From: Anthonomus grandis grandis
Lineage: Eukaryota > Arthropoda > Insecta > Coleoptera > Curculionidae
Reading direction: 5' to 3'
Assembly (NCBI RefSeq): GCF_022605725.1
Contig: NC_065552.1
Span: forward strand, 16,324,785-16,388,784
DNA: 64,000 nucleotides
The position numbers and the translations under genes were made by a program. Below are positions 34,680 to 45,225 of the stretch, in pieces. The stretch's first letter is position 1, and the number at the start of each line of letters is the position of its first letter. The notes under the pieces were generated by a model, which worked only from the letters and a program-made list of their open reading frames with translations, ran no database searches and was not told where the DNA came from.

Positions 34680-35019
34680 CAGTCTATACGAAGTCAGTAC
34701 TAACGGCCGCGATACAACAAAATAAACTTCGACTCGTTCAACGATCATTTTTTATAAGAGAGCGATTTTATAAGAGCGGCTTTAATGCATGTGACATGCG
34801 CAACAAAGACAATATGTTTTTCGGCCAAGCTTGGTTTTGAATTGTCGACTGGCCGGTACGGTACTAGAATGATTTCCATTGCTGGCGAGCTGGGTTTTAA
34901 TTAGTTTATTAGCAGGTTTCTTTAAAGACTGATGATTTTTTATCGTATTGCTCTGATTTTTGTTACTGTTGTTGTTACAATTGTTTTTCATAAACTTTAA
35001 TGCTAGTGATATTTAAAAT

Positions 35020-35620
35020 ATCAAAAACTATGGTTTTTGGAGACCTTTTGACACCTCTGATACTAAACTAATTTCAGTCTGGAGCAATCTGAAATTTCAA
35101 ATAAAGACTTACATGTTCAAACCCAAAGACTTATTTTAAACATTTTCGAATGTTTAAAAGGTGGAATGCAAGCCATATCGCAAAACGAAATTTTAAATGT
35201 AAGCGCACTAAACTAGCTTGAACTACCATCTACACAATTATTAGAGCAGGAGATGTTATTGACCATTCTGTGAAGCGCAAGAGGGTAAATCAGAAATTTA
35301 AATACTTTCGATAATAGCGATAAAGAAGTCATACGTCGAACTGTGTATCATTTTTATCAGGAAAACGAAGTACCAACGTTGGAAATGATCAACCAAAAGC
35401 TACCGATGGACTATTCTGATTATAAATATTAATCTTTAAACATGTAGGGGGTAATAACGGCTTTGTTCCTAATGCCTAATTATTGTGTGTTGAACAATTG
35501 TTTCCAAATCTATCCCCGAATTCAGTGATAGTGATGGACAACGCACCCTACCATTCATGGGTATACCAAAAAATCCCAAACAAATCATTTATTGTTGATT
35601 TGTTATTATGTTCAAAAGTA
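35020..35620 (+). pseudogene. Decayed IS630-like transposase fragment
   Basis: Plus-strand pieces read ELCIIFIRKTKYQ-like helix-turn-helix remnant and, near 35500-35570, QLFPNLSPNSVIVMDNAPYH, the second-Asp block of IS630-like transposases. Orientation is opposite to the neighbouring transposase, so it is a separate insertion or a rearranged piece. Confidence 0.55.
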
Positions 35621-35649
35621 TAGACAATCGTTAAAATTAGCGAGCATCA

Positions 35650-36640
35650 TTAAAAAATTCACTGTTTCTTACATCCAAAAAAGTTTGAGGTATAATACAA
35701 TTGGCAGACTCAATAATTTTATTTCTCAACTCTAAATTCGTTGACCTACTATTATGATGTTTATAGTCTCCTTAAGATAATCCCACAAATAAGTCATTTG
35801 GTGACAAATCGGATGATCTGGGAGGCCATTTAATATTGCCAGTCCCACTAACAAGACGGCTAGGAAAAGTATTTGTTAAAAATTATTTTACTTTAACCAT
35901 ATTATGAGCAGGACATCCATCTTGTTAAAAATAATCTGATCCCAGGTCTATATCAGGGAGGAGTTGAACAGCAGCAAGAACTTGGTTTTGTATTAATTCA
36001 AGGGTGCAATAATATGGTCGCCCCAAAACACTAGACCAAACATTCAACTTTTGAGAATACTGAGTACGGAACTGAAAACTTCTGTTATCGTTTTCCAGAG
36101 ACACGTAACAAACAATGGAAGGATTGTGTTTACCATCCAATGGAAAACAGGACTCATCTGAAAACAAAATATTTTCTAAGAAATTTTAATTTTCATTTGC
36201 TTTTTCCATGGTTTCGCAAAATGCCATTCTTCGCCACTGGTCTTCAGGAAACACCTCCTGATTTTTGGAATATTTAAAACATTTTAATCCATGTTTTTTC
36301 CAAATACTCGTCACAGTATTATGCGGCATACCCAGTTCCTCTCCAACACTTTTGCTCGATCGTGTTAAATCCAAAACCAAAGCACTACAAACTATTTCTT
36401 TCTGTCGTTCTATTCTCCTAGACCCTTTCAAGAGGTGATTCTTGAGCTTTGATGTGACAATTTCTACATTCTTGAAGGCAAAAAGATGTCTTAAAATTTG
36501 ACACATTTAAAATAGTTTAGCACAAGTCGGTCTATTTTCAAAATATACTGAGAATAAATCCCTGCATTGTACAGCTCCGAATTGCCTCCATAAAACCATT
36601 TAATCAATTGATTTTTTTCGGAAGGGGTATAAACAGCCAT
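35650..36640 (-). pseudogene. Mariner-type DDE transposase pseudogene
   Basis: Starts MAVYTPSEKNQLIKWFYGGN at 36640 (helix-turn-helix type N-terminus). It continues in shifted frames with SALVLDLTRSSKSVGEELGMP, WKKHGLKCFKYSKNQ, FSDESCFPLDGKHN (first Asp), QDGCPAHN (second Asp) and IKWPPRSSDLSPNDLF (third Asp region). The order is that of the IS630/Tc1/mariner families of insects. Many breaks. Confidence 0.72.
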
Positions 36641-36984
36641 AATGATAAATATTGAAAAAAATTAAAATAGCGCTTTAAGACTTAACAGTCCAGTATGCAA
36701 TCACACAGCAAAATGAGGTCTGCTGATTGTGCCGTGCCTAAGATAGCAATTTAGATGACCGGAATCCGCTGCGCCGCTTATCAACCAGAAAGTAAGCGAA
36801 AAGCGGAGTTGTCATTTATAATGCCTATGTGTAGTCTTCTATTCGCCAACCTGTATACTATATATACGTTTATATTAACGATAATCTATTTTTTGTAATT
36901 TAAAGTCGGACGCATATAATCTTTTAAAGCTATATATTACCCAAATTTAAAAGACGAGATTTTCTAATATCGAATTAACTTTCC

Positions 36985-37215
36985 ATAAAAGGGAGTACGT
37001 TTATCTGCCATTTCATTGCCAATTCTTTTAAATTATTATATTTCATAATCAAGTTCTCTCTATTTTTTTTATTATTTAAAGGCTTTTCTAAAATACCTTT
37101 AGTAATTGCCTACAATCTGACCACGATACAAAATGTAATAAAATATGCATCCCACGGTGTGCTCCATATCACGCTAACGCATTTGTGGTCTCGTTTAATC
37201 CCTGAAAATATTCAA
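36985..37215 (-). pseudogene. Broken sister of the 44578-44820 open stretch
   Basis: Shares TTTCCATAAAAG, GTACGTTTATCTGCCATTTC and TTGCCAATTCTTT (plus strand) with 44590-44640, then GTAATTGCCTACAATCTGAC and TCTCGTTTAATC. Frame breaks throughout. Confidence 0.45.
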
Positions 37216-37400
37216 CAAAAAGCCAATATATTTGGCAAAATTCGTTAACATACGAAATTTTCAAAAATATATAGTTTGTTTCGAAATTATTATTTTTTTA
37301 ATCAGTGCTGCATTTAAAATAATATTTACAAAAAAAATAATTAATACAATTGTGGTTATCCAGTAATTTTCCAATATTTAAGAACAAAACATGTTATCAT

Positions 37401-37501
37401 ATTGCAAAATTAAATTGCTGCGATAACGAAGTCCGCAACAAGTCTTCTCATAAGTATAAAAGAATGAATATTTTTCATAAACCACAACAGTGCAATCCAA
37501 G
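37401..37501 (+). promoter_or_regulatory. Proximal promoter of secreted gene 2
   Basis: CTGCGATAACGAAGTC, CAACAAGTCTTCTCATAAG, TATAAAA (37455-37461) and initiator ACAGT (CAGT at 37498-37501). Nearly identical to the gene 3 block. Confidence 0.8.
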
Positions 37502-37505
37502 AACC

Positions 37506-38153
37506 ATGAAGTACATCGTGTTCTTAGCGTGCCTATCATTGGCATGTGCCGCCTCTTCAAAAACATACAACACTGAGAAAAAGGTTGATGTAGGAATCCA
37601 CGAGGGGTCCTACTACAACCCATGGCAATACTTTTCAAGTTATTACCAGAACTACCAAGGACTACCATGGTACTCGCATCCCAACTATGTTCAAAACCCA
37701 ATGTACCAATCTTGGGTGCATTCACAATACCCATGGTATCAAACCCCTCAATTCCAAAACTACAGAATGAACCAAGGCTATGCTCAAGATAAATACGAAC
37801 AATTCTGGCCTCAATATTACAGAATCCAGTTCCCAGGATTCCAAAAATACTGGACAAACCAGTACAACTACCTACAAGAGGAATATCAGCCCGAAGTAAA
37901 TCCATACGTTCACTACCCATGGACCCAGCATGAACAGTTTGAGGGACAACAGCTACCAATGAACTGGCTCCACGTCAAACAAGAATATATTCCAGGTAAA
38001 CCTTCTTATGAAGAAATTCAGGGACAATACCAACAGTATCACGAGAATCCTTTCTACTGGAGCAGCTTATGGTCCTTCAAGCCATGGAGCCAACAAAATT
38101 TCGCAGGATACAAACAGTTTCCTAGTTGGTACCAACAGTGGTCCAAAATCTAG
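37506..38153 (+). CDS. Secreted Tyr/Gln/Trp-rich protein, copy 2 (C-terminally truncated)
   Basis: 215 residues starting MKYIVFLACLSLACAASS, same layout as copy 1. The chain runs through YYNPWQYFSSYYQNYQG, NPMYQSWVHSQYPWYQ and YYRIQFPGFQKYW to FPSWYQQWSKI and a TAG. Copies 1 and 3 have Tyr-Trp here and go on NPQQFEGKQYY. In copy 2 those codons still follow in frame after the TAG, up to a TGA at 38187-38189. The stop is therefore a Trp-to-TAG change. An internal deletion after PQFQ also removes a few residues present in copy 1. It may still be expressed, slightly short. The open frame extends upstream of 37506, but the TATA box and initiator make that upstream part untranscribed. Poly(A) signal at 38221-38226. 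Confidence 0.8.
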   Translation: MKYIVFLACLSLACAASSKTYNTEKKVDVGIHEGSYYNPWQYFSSYYQNYQGLPWYSHPNYVQNPMYQSWVHSQYPWYQTPQFQNYRMNQGYAQDKYEQFWPQYYRIQFPGFQKYWTNQYNYLQEEYQPEVNPYVHYPWTQHEQFEGQQLPMNWLHVKQEYIPGKPSYEEIQGQYQQYHENPFYWSSLWSFKPWSQQNFAGYKQFPSWYQQWSKI

Positions 38154-38220
38154 AATCCCCAACAATTTGAAGGCAAACAATACTATTGATAAGTAAGTTT
38201 TAAATGCGATGTTCAAATTA

Positions 38221-38226
38221 AATAAA
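38221..38226 (+). terminator. Polyadenylation signal of secreted gene 2
   Basis: AATAAA in the same context as in the sister genes. Confidence 0.65.
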
Positions 38227-38659
38227 GTAATTTTTGAAATAATTCTGACTAATGATTAATTTTTAATATAATATACGGTATGTCCAAGCTAAGGATGTCT
38301 ATCATGGAGATCTTGGAAAACAAAAGAGATACAAAGATGTAAATAGGAGAAAAGTTGCGCCTTTTCAAGCCTAACAAAGCTTGCCGTTTACAAAGTTTTA
38401 TTCCGAGTAGTTCCGGAGATATGCCTAAGAACCGAAATTTGTCTTTTCCGTTTTTATTTTTTTCTGACGTTCTTTAAAAAGATATGGAAAAACAAAAGTA
38501 GCCAGATTAAAAAAAGGAGCTTAAAAGTAGTAGTAGTAGTACGGGTGGGGGAGCTAGAGCTCGGCAAATAGGTCTAAACAATCCCTTTTCGACAACCCCA
38601 GAATCATCCAGCCCTTCGCCTCCACTCCCAATGCGCAGTCTTCACTGAGTCGGCCCGTC

Positions 38660-40080
38660 CTTTTAATAATGTTGAAGTTATGTAGCCCCTTCTTAGACAT
38701 ATATGTATATTCTACCTATAGTCAATTGCTGTATTGAACAACAATATTTTCCCAATTCTTGGAAAACAGCAAGTGGCAAACCATTAGCGAAAATTAGCAA
38801 TCTTGCATCTTTACCAGATCTTCGAATTGTAAGCATTTTGCCAGCACTTTCAAAGGTATTCAAAAAAATCTTATACGATGAGATGTATGCGTTTGTGACC
38901 GATCATCATATTATTCCGGACAACCAATGTGGCTTCCTCAGAAACTCTAATACATCTACTGCCCTAGCATCGGTTACAAATAGCATTATCGAGTCAAACA
39001 ATAAGGGACTGGCCAGCATTTTGGTCTTATTAGATTAGATTATTCAAAGGCTTTCGACAATTTGGAGCATTCACTTCTTTGCGCCAAACTTCACTATTAC
39101 GGATTTAGGGATGAGTCTGTAAACATCTTTTTTCTGAGTGATCGATCCTAACAAGTTTCGTACAATACACGTTGTTCTGAAACTATAAATATTCGATCCG
39201 GTGTCCCCAAGGTTCAATTCTGTCTCCGCTACTTTTTATATTATATACTGCTGATATTCTTCAATCTACTAGTTACTACACAGTCACTGCTTTCGCTGAC
39301 GACACACATCTTGTATACAATTTTGACACATCTAACTATGTCGATGCGGCGCAGAAGGTCAATTTGGACTTATTGAACATTATCTATCAGCAGAATCTGC
39401 AACTTAATTCAAGCAAGCCAAAACTTTTATGTACTGCCAATAATAAAAAGAGCAACATTATTGAGAAAAACGTTGATATTGTGTTAGATGGCTCAAAAAT
39501 TCCCTATGTTATTTCAGCTAAAAATCTTGGATTAATCCTCAATGAAAATTTACGTTACAGCGAGCCCGTTAAGCATTTAAATAAAAAATATTTCCTTTGT
39601 TTTAAATTAATATACAGTCAGAGAAAATTAAGCGAATATTTTAGATTTAAAAAAATAGTGTGTGACATTATCGTCCTGAACCATTATTTGTACTGTGATT
39701 TTCTATACATGCCATGTCTTCGATTAGTGGAAAAAAATACAAAAAATGCAAAATTCTTGTTGCAGAATAATATATGGTATTAAAAGGAATAAACATATAT
39801 CACATAAAATAAAAGAAACTAAATGGCTTAATATATCAAATAGATGCAAGCTTCATTTAGCAAATTTTGTACACAAGATTGTTACATTAGTTGTTACAAG
39901 ATAGATCAAATTCTTCAATAATGAAACTAAAAAATAAGTTTATGTCTAGAGGTAAATTACATAATTTGAATATAAGAAATAAAGGATTCTTCACCATGCC
40001 TACATCTAAATCTATAAAGTATAAAGTATATATTTATAATGTATAGTTATTGAAATAAAAGTCTTTATTATTATTATTAT
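38660..40080 (+). mobile_element. Non-LTR retrotransposon fragment (RT), plus strand
   Basis: Open stretches 38703-39038 and 39364-39783 joined by degenerate sequence. Motifs: EQQYFPNSWKTASGKPLAK, DLRIVSILPALSKVFKKIL, NQCGFLRNSNTSTALA, LDYSKAFDNLEHSLL (motif A, near 39040), then FADDTHLVYNF (motif C, near 39295; observed as FADDTH) and SAKNLGLILNENLRY. The 5' end is truncated. The 3' end runs into a (TTA)n tract at 40060-40080. Confidence 0.75.
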
Positions 40081-40097
40081 TATTAATAATAATAAAG
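40060..40097. repeat. (TTA)n/(AAT)n microsatellite between two retroelement tails
   Basis: TTATTATTATTATTATTA followed by AATAATAATAA: plus-strand tail of the left element meets the minus-strand tail of the right element. Confidence 0.85.
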
Positions 40098-42121
40098 GCT
40101 TGTACGTTGTCCCAGTCAAGATCTTCCCGTTGAAGTCTTGTTGCTCCAAAAGTTTTCCTTCTCATGCGACTCCACCTATCACACATACCTAGTATATGGT
40201 ATGAAGTTTCCTCCCTGTACCGCATTTCGGACAGAGCGGGCTTTCCCTTATACAAAGAACGAGTAACTGCCTGTTTAGACAGTTATATCCAGTCATGATT
40301 CCCACCAAGTTTTTGATATCCTGTGGGGTCTTTGCTAGCAGTCGCCTTGCTTTAGAGCCGTCATGATCTGGTATCATCTGCTTGGTTTGTCTACATCCTT
40401 CTGTCCTTTCCTAATTCTTCCTTGTTTTTTCCCAGACCAAATTATAAAGTGACTGGGAGATTTGTTTTTTGCTGAGGCCTAGATAAGGTTTGGGGCCTAT
40501 GAAGGGGCTAACGGAACCTTTTCTTGCCAGTTGATCGCCAGCCCTCGACAGCCTGGTGTCCTGGGATCCACAGTCTCACTTCCCTGTGTGCTGCAAGTCT
40601 TTCCAATGCGTGTCTGCACTCCTAGACTAGCACCCAGCTTCTAAGTGAGCTAGCCCTGGATTTCTGGATCGCCTTGACTATCAGAGTAGATGCAAATCCC
40701 CCGGTAACCTTCCAATGCTTCTCGTTTGTTTGCTAATTCAACAATAGCACATACCTCCGCTTGGAAAACTGTGGTGTTTTCCCTAGCGGAAAGGATTCTC
40801 CTGTGTGTTCGTTGCCATCCTGTACACTCCAGCCCCGGCCGAATTGGTGCTTTTCATCCATGACCCTACTGTGTTACATGCCTCGAACCCATTTGGCTCT
40901 TTAATTTGGTTCGTCGACCATTCTTCCTTTGTCAGGATTTCGCCTTGAAAGCCCTTCTTTAGCCCTAGTTTGCCACTCGATGCAGTGCCTTTGGATGTCA
41001 GAATTGGTATGTTCATACATATCCTGAGAGCCATATTCCGGAATTCCATGAATATTGCGCCACTTTCCGGTATCCTTTATCCTCTTATGTATCGCCATGT
41101 CGTCCTTCTTCATTAAAGTCACCTTTTTGGTCAAAATGATTTTTTTATATTAATCAACAGCTAAGTGGATTACACATCTATCTGCGAAAAAGAAAATCTA
41201 AAAAAGTTTACAGTTTTGTTTTAAATGCCTGGTTTATGCGACTATTACTTGAATTTTGAGTATGAACTTGAGTTTTTTTCGTTACTCATACATTTTTAAA
41301 ATTTTCCTTTCTTTAAATATTTATTAGAACGAATGATTTCTTTTTCGACATGTATTTAAGAGAATTATCGATAGGATTACGATTTGCAATGTTCGTCAAC
41401 ATTAAACGATACGAGGGCGATAATTTCAATAAACAAAAAATATATTAATTAATCACTAATTATATTAACAAATCGAGAATATAAATTGTGCGTTATATAG
41501 TAGCTGATGTCATCAGACTTTGGACTTAGACTTGGTAGTTCTTTTCTTGTAAAGTGGACGAGGCTCGAGCGCTTTTACAAGTAAAAAAGACCTATGTCGA
41601 CTTAGGACTTGTTTCTCTTATATTTTCATTTTTGCACTGACCTAAGTCGTTTTTCTTAGTGCAAATAACAAAACTATTAAAATATTTAAACGGAATCGGA
41701 AAGAGCGTCATCAATTTTAAATTAGAAATGTTTTATCCGGTATGAAAATGTAACATTTTAATATCTATTTTAAAGAATTTCATTTTCGTCGAATTTCGCC
41801 GTTCCAAGCTAAACAGACTTAAGTCCTTTCTTGACTTGTTCGGCAGGATTCGATCCGTATGAGACCCTCGGTCGTATGACTACAGTATAAAGCCACTGAA
41901 GAACATGGGGTTATACACCCCAACTATATTGTTCGCCGTAATTGCCATATTAGAGCTGTTGTCTTATTTACTACCTGCTCTACGGGAGGTTTAAACGTGA
42001 GAGTCTGATAAATAGTGGGAGGTTTAAAGCCTGACAAACTCTGCCTCTTAGTAATGAGAATCAGCTCGGTCTTTTCTAGGTTGACCGACAGCCGTGTGTC
42101 CTGACACCACTCTTCCACCAT
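40098..42121 (-). mobile_element. Non-LTR retrotransposon fragment with RNase H, minus strand
   Basis: 42121-41924 holds the post-catalytic RT block (VEEWCQDTRLSVNLEKTEL, then a deletion, then VNKTTALIWQLRRT). 41049 to about 40700 is a broken RNase H domain (GFEACNTVGSWMKS, GAGVYRMA in place of TDGS-type sequence; later SIGRLPGDLHLL). 40377-40098 gives a C-terminal CPKCGTGRKL with ILGMCDRWSRMRRKTFGATR, a CCHC-like end. RNase H places it outside the Jockey type, in the I/R1/Loa group. Interrupted near 41140-41920 by other DNA. Confidence 0.7.
41510..41915 (-). repeat. Possible tRNA-derived SINE inserted in the RNase H retroelement
   Basis: The minus strand near 41840-41890 has a B-box-like GGATCGAATCC preceded by GTCATACGACCGAGGGTC. 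Nearby hairpins are CTTGTAAAGTG with CTTTTACAAG (41548-41583). The piece separates RT and RNase H parts of one retroelement. No A box of good quality. Confidence 0.35.
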
Positions 42122-42499
42122 CCCACACGCGGCTTACATGCGCTCACATACTGTGATTACGAATTTACCTGTGACCACCATCAAAAACCATCAAAAACTT
42201 TTTTTTATATGGCTCGATGTATGGCAGAATGTGATTCTGTAATATTTAAATTGACAATAAAAAGCGGGTTCATATTAAATTTCGAAAGGTTTGGTGTCGA
42301 AGGCGGTGAAATGATGGCGCTAAGTATGTTGTAGTAGGCTATTATTACTTATGTTTCGAAATATTAAATTAAAATCACATAGTGAAGATCTAAAAACTTT
42401 ATTCATGTACGTAGGTAGGTCACGTTATTTCTTAATAAATTAAAGTTATTTAAAAACACCTTTTAACTGTCGAATTAAAAACACTTAACATATCAAGTG

Positions 42500-43030
42500 T
42501 AATGCTCTAGAACGCTTCAAAAACTCTTCTTCTCAGCTGATCCTCAGATTCAACAACACGAGTGTAAAGATAATTCTTGCAATACCCCCCCAGAGAAAAA
42601 AATCGAGCAGAGTTATGTTCGGCAAATGAGGGGGCCACAGAACAGTTGAATGTGTACCTATCGATTTTCCCGCCATACTCGCCAACGATTAGGATATTGT
42701 GCGCGGACTCACTAATCCAGATTTTCAGTTACAGCTAATTACATGTTCTTCTTCATTTCAGGGCTTATTTCTTGACAATACTGGTTTCATGTACGCGCCA
42801 TACTGCTTAAGATTCAAAGCCGACAGTTCGAACATTTTTTCTCTCTGGATAGTTATTTAAAAGCATGCGACCAGCTTTATCGGCGTTGCTGTAGCATAGG
42901 ATATAACATACCAAACTTCTCCTCAAGTAAAAAAAGCAGGTTCCATTTTGTAACAGAAAAAAAACTGTATCAAGAAGATGCAAGAATAAAGTTCAAAACC
43001 ACTATGTGTCAATAATATTACTTTCAAATT
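42500..43030 (-). pseudogene. Transposase remnant of the 38276-43345 element
   Basis: The minus strand reads VLWPPHLPNITLLDFFLWGG (third Asp region with Asp changed) and, further on, CKNYLYTRVVESEDQLRRRV, the C-terminal block of mariner-type transposases related to element A. Only fragments remain. Confidence 0.65.
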
Positions 43031-43869
43031 TTCTCAGCGCCATTATTTCACCGCCTACTACACCAAAACTATCCTTTTTTACGCGCCGTACAAAAAAATA
43101 AAATTGATGGTTTCTCAAACGAAACTTCCTACGAAAAACCTCTCAACGGTGTTTTGTAGAGCTTAAAAAGTAGCAATAAGAAAGTAATTTTTGTTTTTCT
43201 AGATCTCTTTAAATAACGTCAGAAAGAAGTTAAAACGAAATCGGAAAATTTAGGTTTTTTAGGCATATCTGTGAAACTACTCGGAATTGCTTGAAAATGC
43301 GCAATTTTTTAATTATCTGCGCATCTCTTTTGTTTTTCAAGATCCTTATTTAAGCTATGATTTTAATAGTTTTAAATATGAAAACGGTATTTTATTAAAA
43401 TATTGTTTACTAAAATTTTTGAAAGCGGTTATTAGATTTATTGAAATAAGTGGTAATAAATAATTGACACATTTGGAGGAATTTAACAGAAATTACTGAA
43501 ATATCTTATGTTCTTCTATTTTTACTTAAAACATTTCTATACACAAAGGTGACATTAATGTCGATTCACTTCATTTAAAAAAAAAAAAAAATTGTGGTTT
43601 GTATACACAGAGCTTTATAATATGCAAAACTACACAACATGGTCCGTCAAGGGGTACTTTTTATACGTTTATTTTTACGCAAATTACATCAACCCTTCTA
43701 AGGAAGAGTGATTGAGTTTCACTAAAGGTTATTTAAATATCCTATGAAAAAATTAAGAAAAAATTGTTAAGATCAATATCAAGAGTAGCAATAAAATATA
43801 AACTGAGTGCGAAAAAAGTAGTGAGGTGGAACTTCATTTTTTTGAAAGATAAGATAATAAGATCTTGCA

Positions 43870-44570
43870 AACTTATATTGCCAAGAGCATCTAATTCTAG
43901 TTCTAAATTTTCTATTATTAATATTTATTTTTTTCAACCAAATTTTAATAAAGCTCAGCAGGTTGGGTTTCCTTCAATAAATATAGGCCTAATAATAGCA
44001 TTTCCAAGAATACTAAACGTTCACCTCTTCTCCATATCCATTAACTACAATTTTTTAAATTTAATTGGCATTCATTGATTTATTTTTTATATTGATTAAT
44101 TATCATTTTATGTAGGTAAAATGTATTAAATTTGAAGACCTGTCTTACTGTTCAATGAGACAATCCTATTTGACGTGATACTGCATAAAGTGAGATGGTG
44201 GAATTTGCAATGTCGTAGCAATGACGTAAAAAATTATATTTGTGCTGATTCATTTAAAAAAAATTGTTGTGTTTGCAACACAGAGCCAATGCCCCTAAAG
44301 TTATTTCTAAGACGTATTTAAGATTTAAATTTATTTCTTGGTTATCTTTTAATTTGTTTTGTGAATCTGAATGTAATATTCTACATTACATTCATTTCAT
44401 ACGTTATGAAATGAACGCTTGCCATTCCTACACATCGGCAGAATGCATACCAAGAATTCTCAAACATGGCAATTACACGTTTATATCAACGACAATCTCT
44501 GTTCTGTATTTTAAAATCGGACGCATTTAATCTTTTAATGTAATATATTACGCAAATTTAAGTGACAAAA
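43870..44570 (+). repeat. 3'/5' flank of the duplication unit (unit between genes 2 and 3)
   Basis: Sister of 34437-34679 and of 36856-36990: it contains the AAGAGCATCTAATTC block, the ATAGGCCTAATAATAGC block, the CTACACATCGG block and TTTAAAATCGGACGC. Here the blocks are uninterrupted, so this copy shows the original order. Confidence 0.7.
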
Positions 44571-44577
44571 CTTTTTA

Positions 44578-44820
44578 TTAGCGAATTAAGTTTCCATAAA
44601 AGGAAGTGCGTTTATCTGCCATTTCGTTGCCAATTCTTTCAAATTCATAATCAACTTCTTTTTTAAATTTATTGATAGGCCTTTTTAAAATACCTTTAGA
44701 AATAAAGTAATTGATTACAATCTGACCACGCTGAACTAATCTTGGTTCATCTCCAGAGAGCAAAATATAAAAAATATGCATCGCACGACGTACTTCATAT
44801 CTCGCTATAAGGTAACACAT
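44578..44820 (-). pseudogene. Unrecognised open stretch, duplicated upstream of genes 2 and 3
   Basis: The minus strand reads about 80 residues including YEVRRAMHIFYILLSGDEPR, IVINYFISKGILKRPINKF and FERIGNEMADKRTSFYG. A related but broken copy lies at about 36985-37215, at the same distance from gene 2 (there with TTTCAG before GGATTAAACGAGA). It looks like a captured exon fragment of an unknown gene, amplified with the cluster. I cannot name it. Confidence 0.4.
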
Positions 44821-45120
44821 AATTATATTGTCTCGTTTAATCTATGACATATTCAAAAAACCAACAACTTCGACCATTTTTTTTTAATTAGGTCCCGTGC
44901 TGAGTAAACGTCTTCATTTGTTCATAGAATTTGTTAACAAATTTTCAGAAATATATATTTAATTTGTTTGGAAATATTTTTTTATCAGTGCCTCATTTAA
45001 AATAATATTTATGAAAAAACAATTAACACAATTATGATTATCCAAATAATAATATAATCCTCTCAGGTTATCTTAATCATTAAAAATGTCTCAATTTTCA
45101 AGAACAAAACATGTTTTGAT

Positions 45121-45211
45121 ATTGCAAAATTAAATTCCTGCGATAACGAAGTCGGCAACAAGTCTTCTCATAAGTATAAAAGAATGAATATTTTTCATAA
45201 ACAGCAACAGT
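45121..45211 (+). promoter_or_regulatory. Proximal promoter of secreted gene 3
   Basis: CTGCGATAACGAAGTCGGC, AACAAGTCTTCTCATAAG, TATAAAA (45175-45181) and initiator ACAGTTC (CAGT at 45208-45211). Confidence 0.8.
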
Positions 45212-45225
45212 TCAATTCTAGAATC

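Larger units (their letters stand above)
34680..36853 (-). mobile_element. Mariner-type element inserted between secreted genes 1 and 2
   Basis: The spacer blocks that are continuous near 44460 are separated here by about 2.2 kb. The insert ends read CAGTCTATACGAAG on the left and CAGGTTGGCGAATAGAAG on the right (reverse complement), each next to TA (34678-34679, 36854-36855). A broken transposase (minus strand) lies at its right side. Confidence 0.6.
38276..43345 (-). mobile_element. Mariner-type element between secreted genes 2 and 3, left arm split by retroelements
   Basis: 38276-38530 is inverse to about 43185-43345 (AAAACAAAAGAGATAC, CCGAGTAGTTCCGGAGATAT, GACGTTCTTTAAA). The continuation of the right arm (43036-43080, TTTGGTG, AGGCGGTGAAAT, ATGGCGCT) is found on the left only at 42285-42330. 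About 3.7 kb therefore sits inside the left arm. TA precedes 38276; the right end is eroded. Confidence 0.65.

Noticed and set aside
34782..34991. Asn-rich minus-strand open frame
   Set aside because: Low-complexity stretch inside the inserted mariner-type element; no homologue recognised.
40060..40097. CRISPR-like or satellite array
   Set aside because: Simple trinucleotide repeat at retroelement tails; no spacer structure anywhere in the window.
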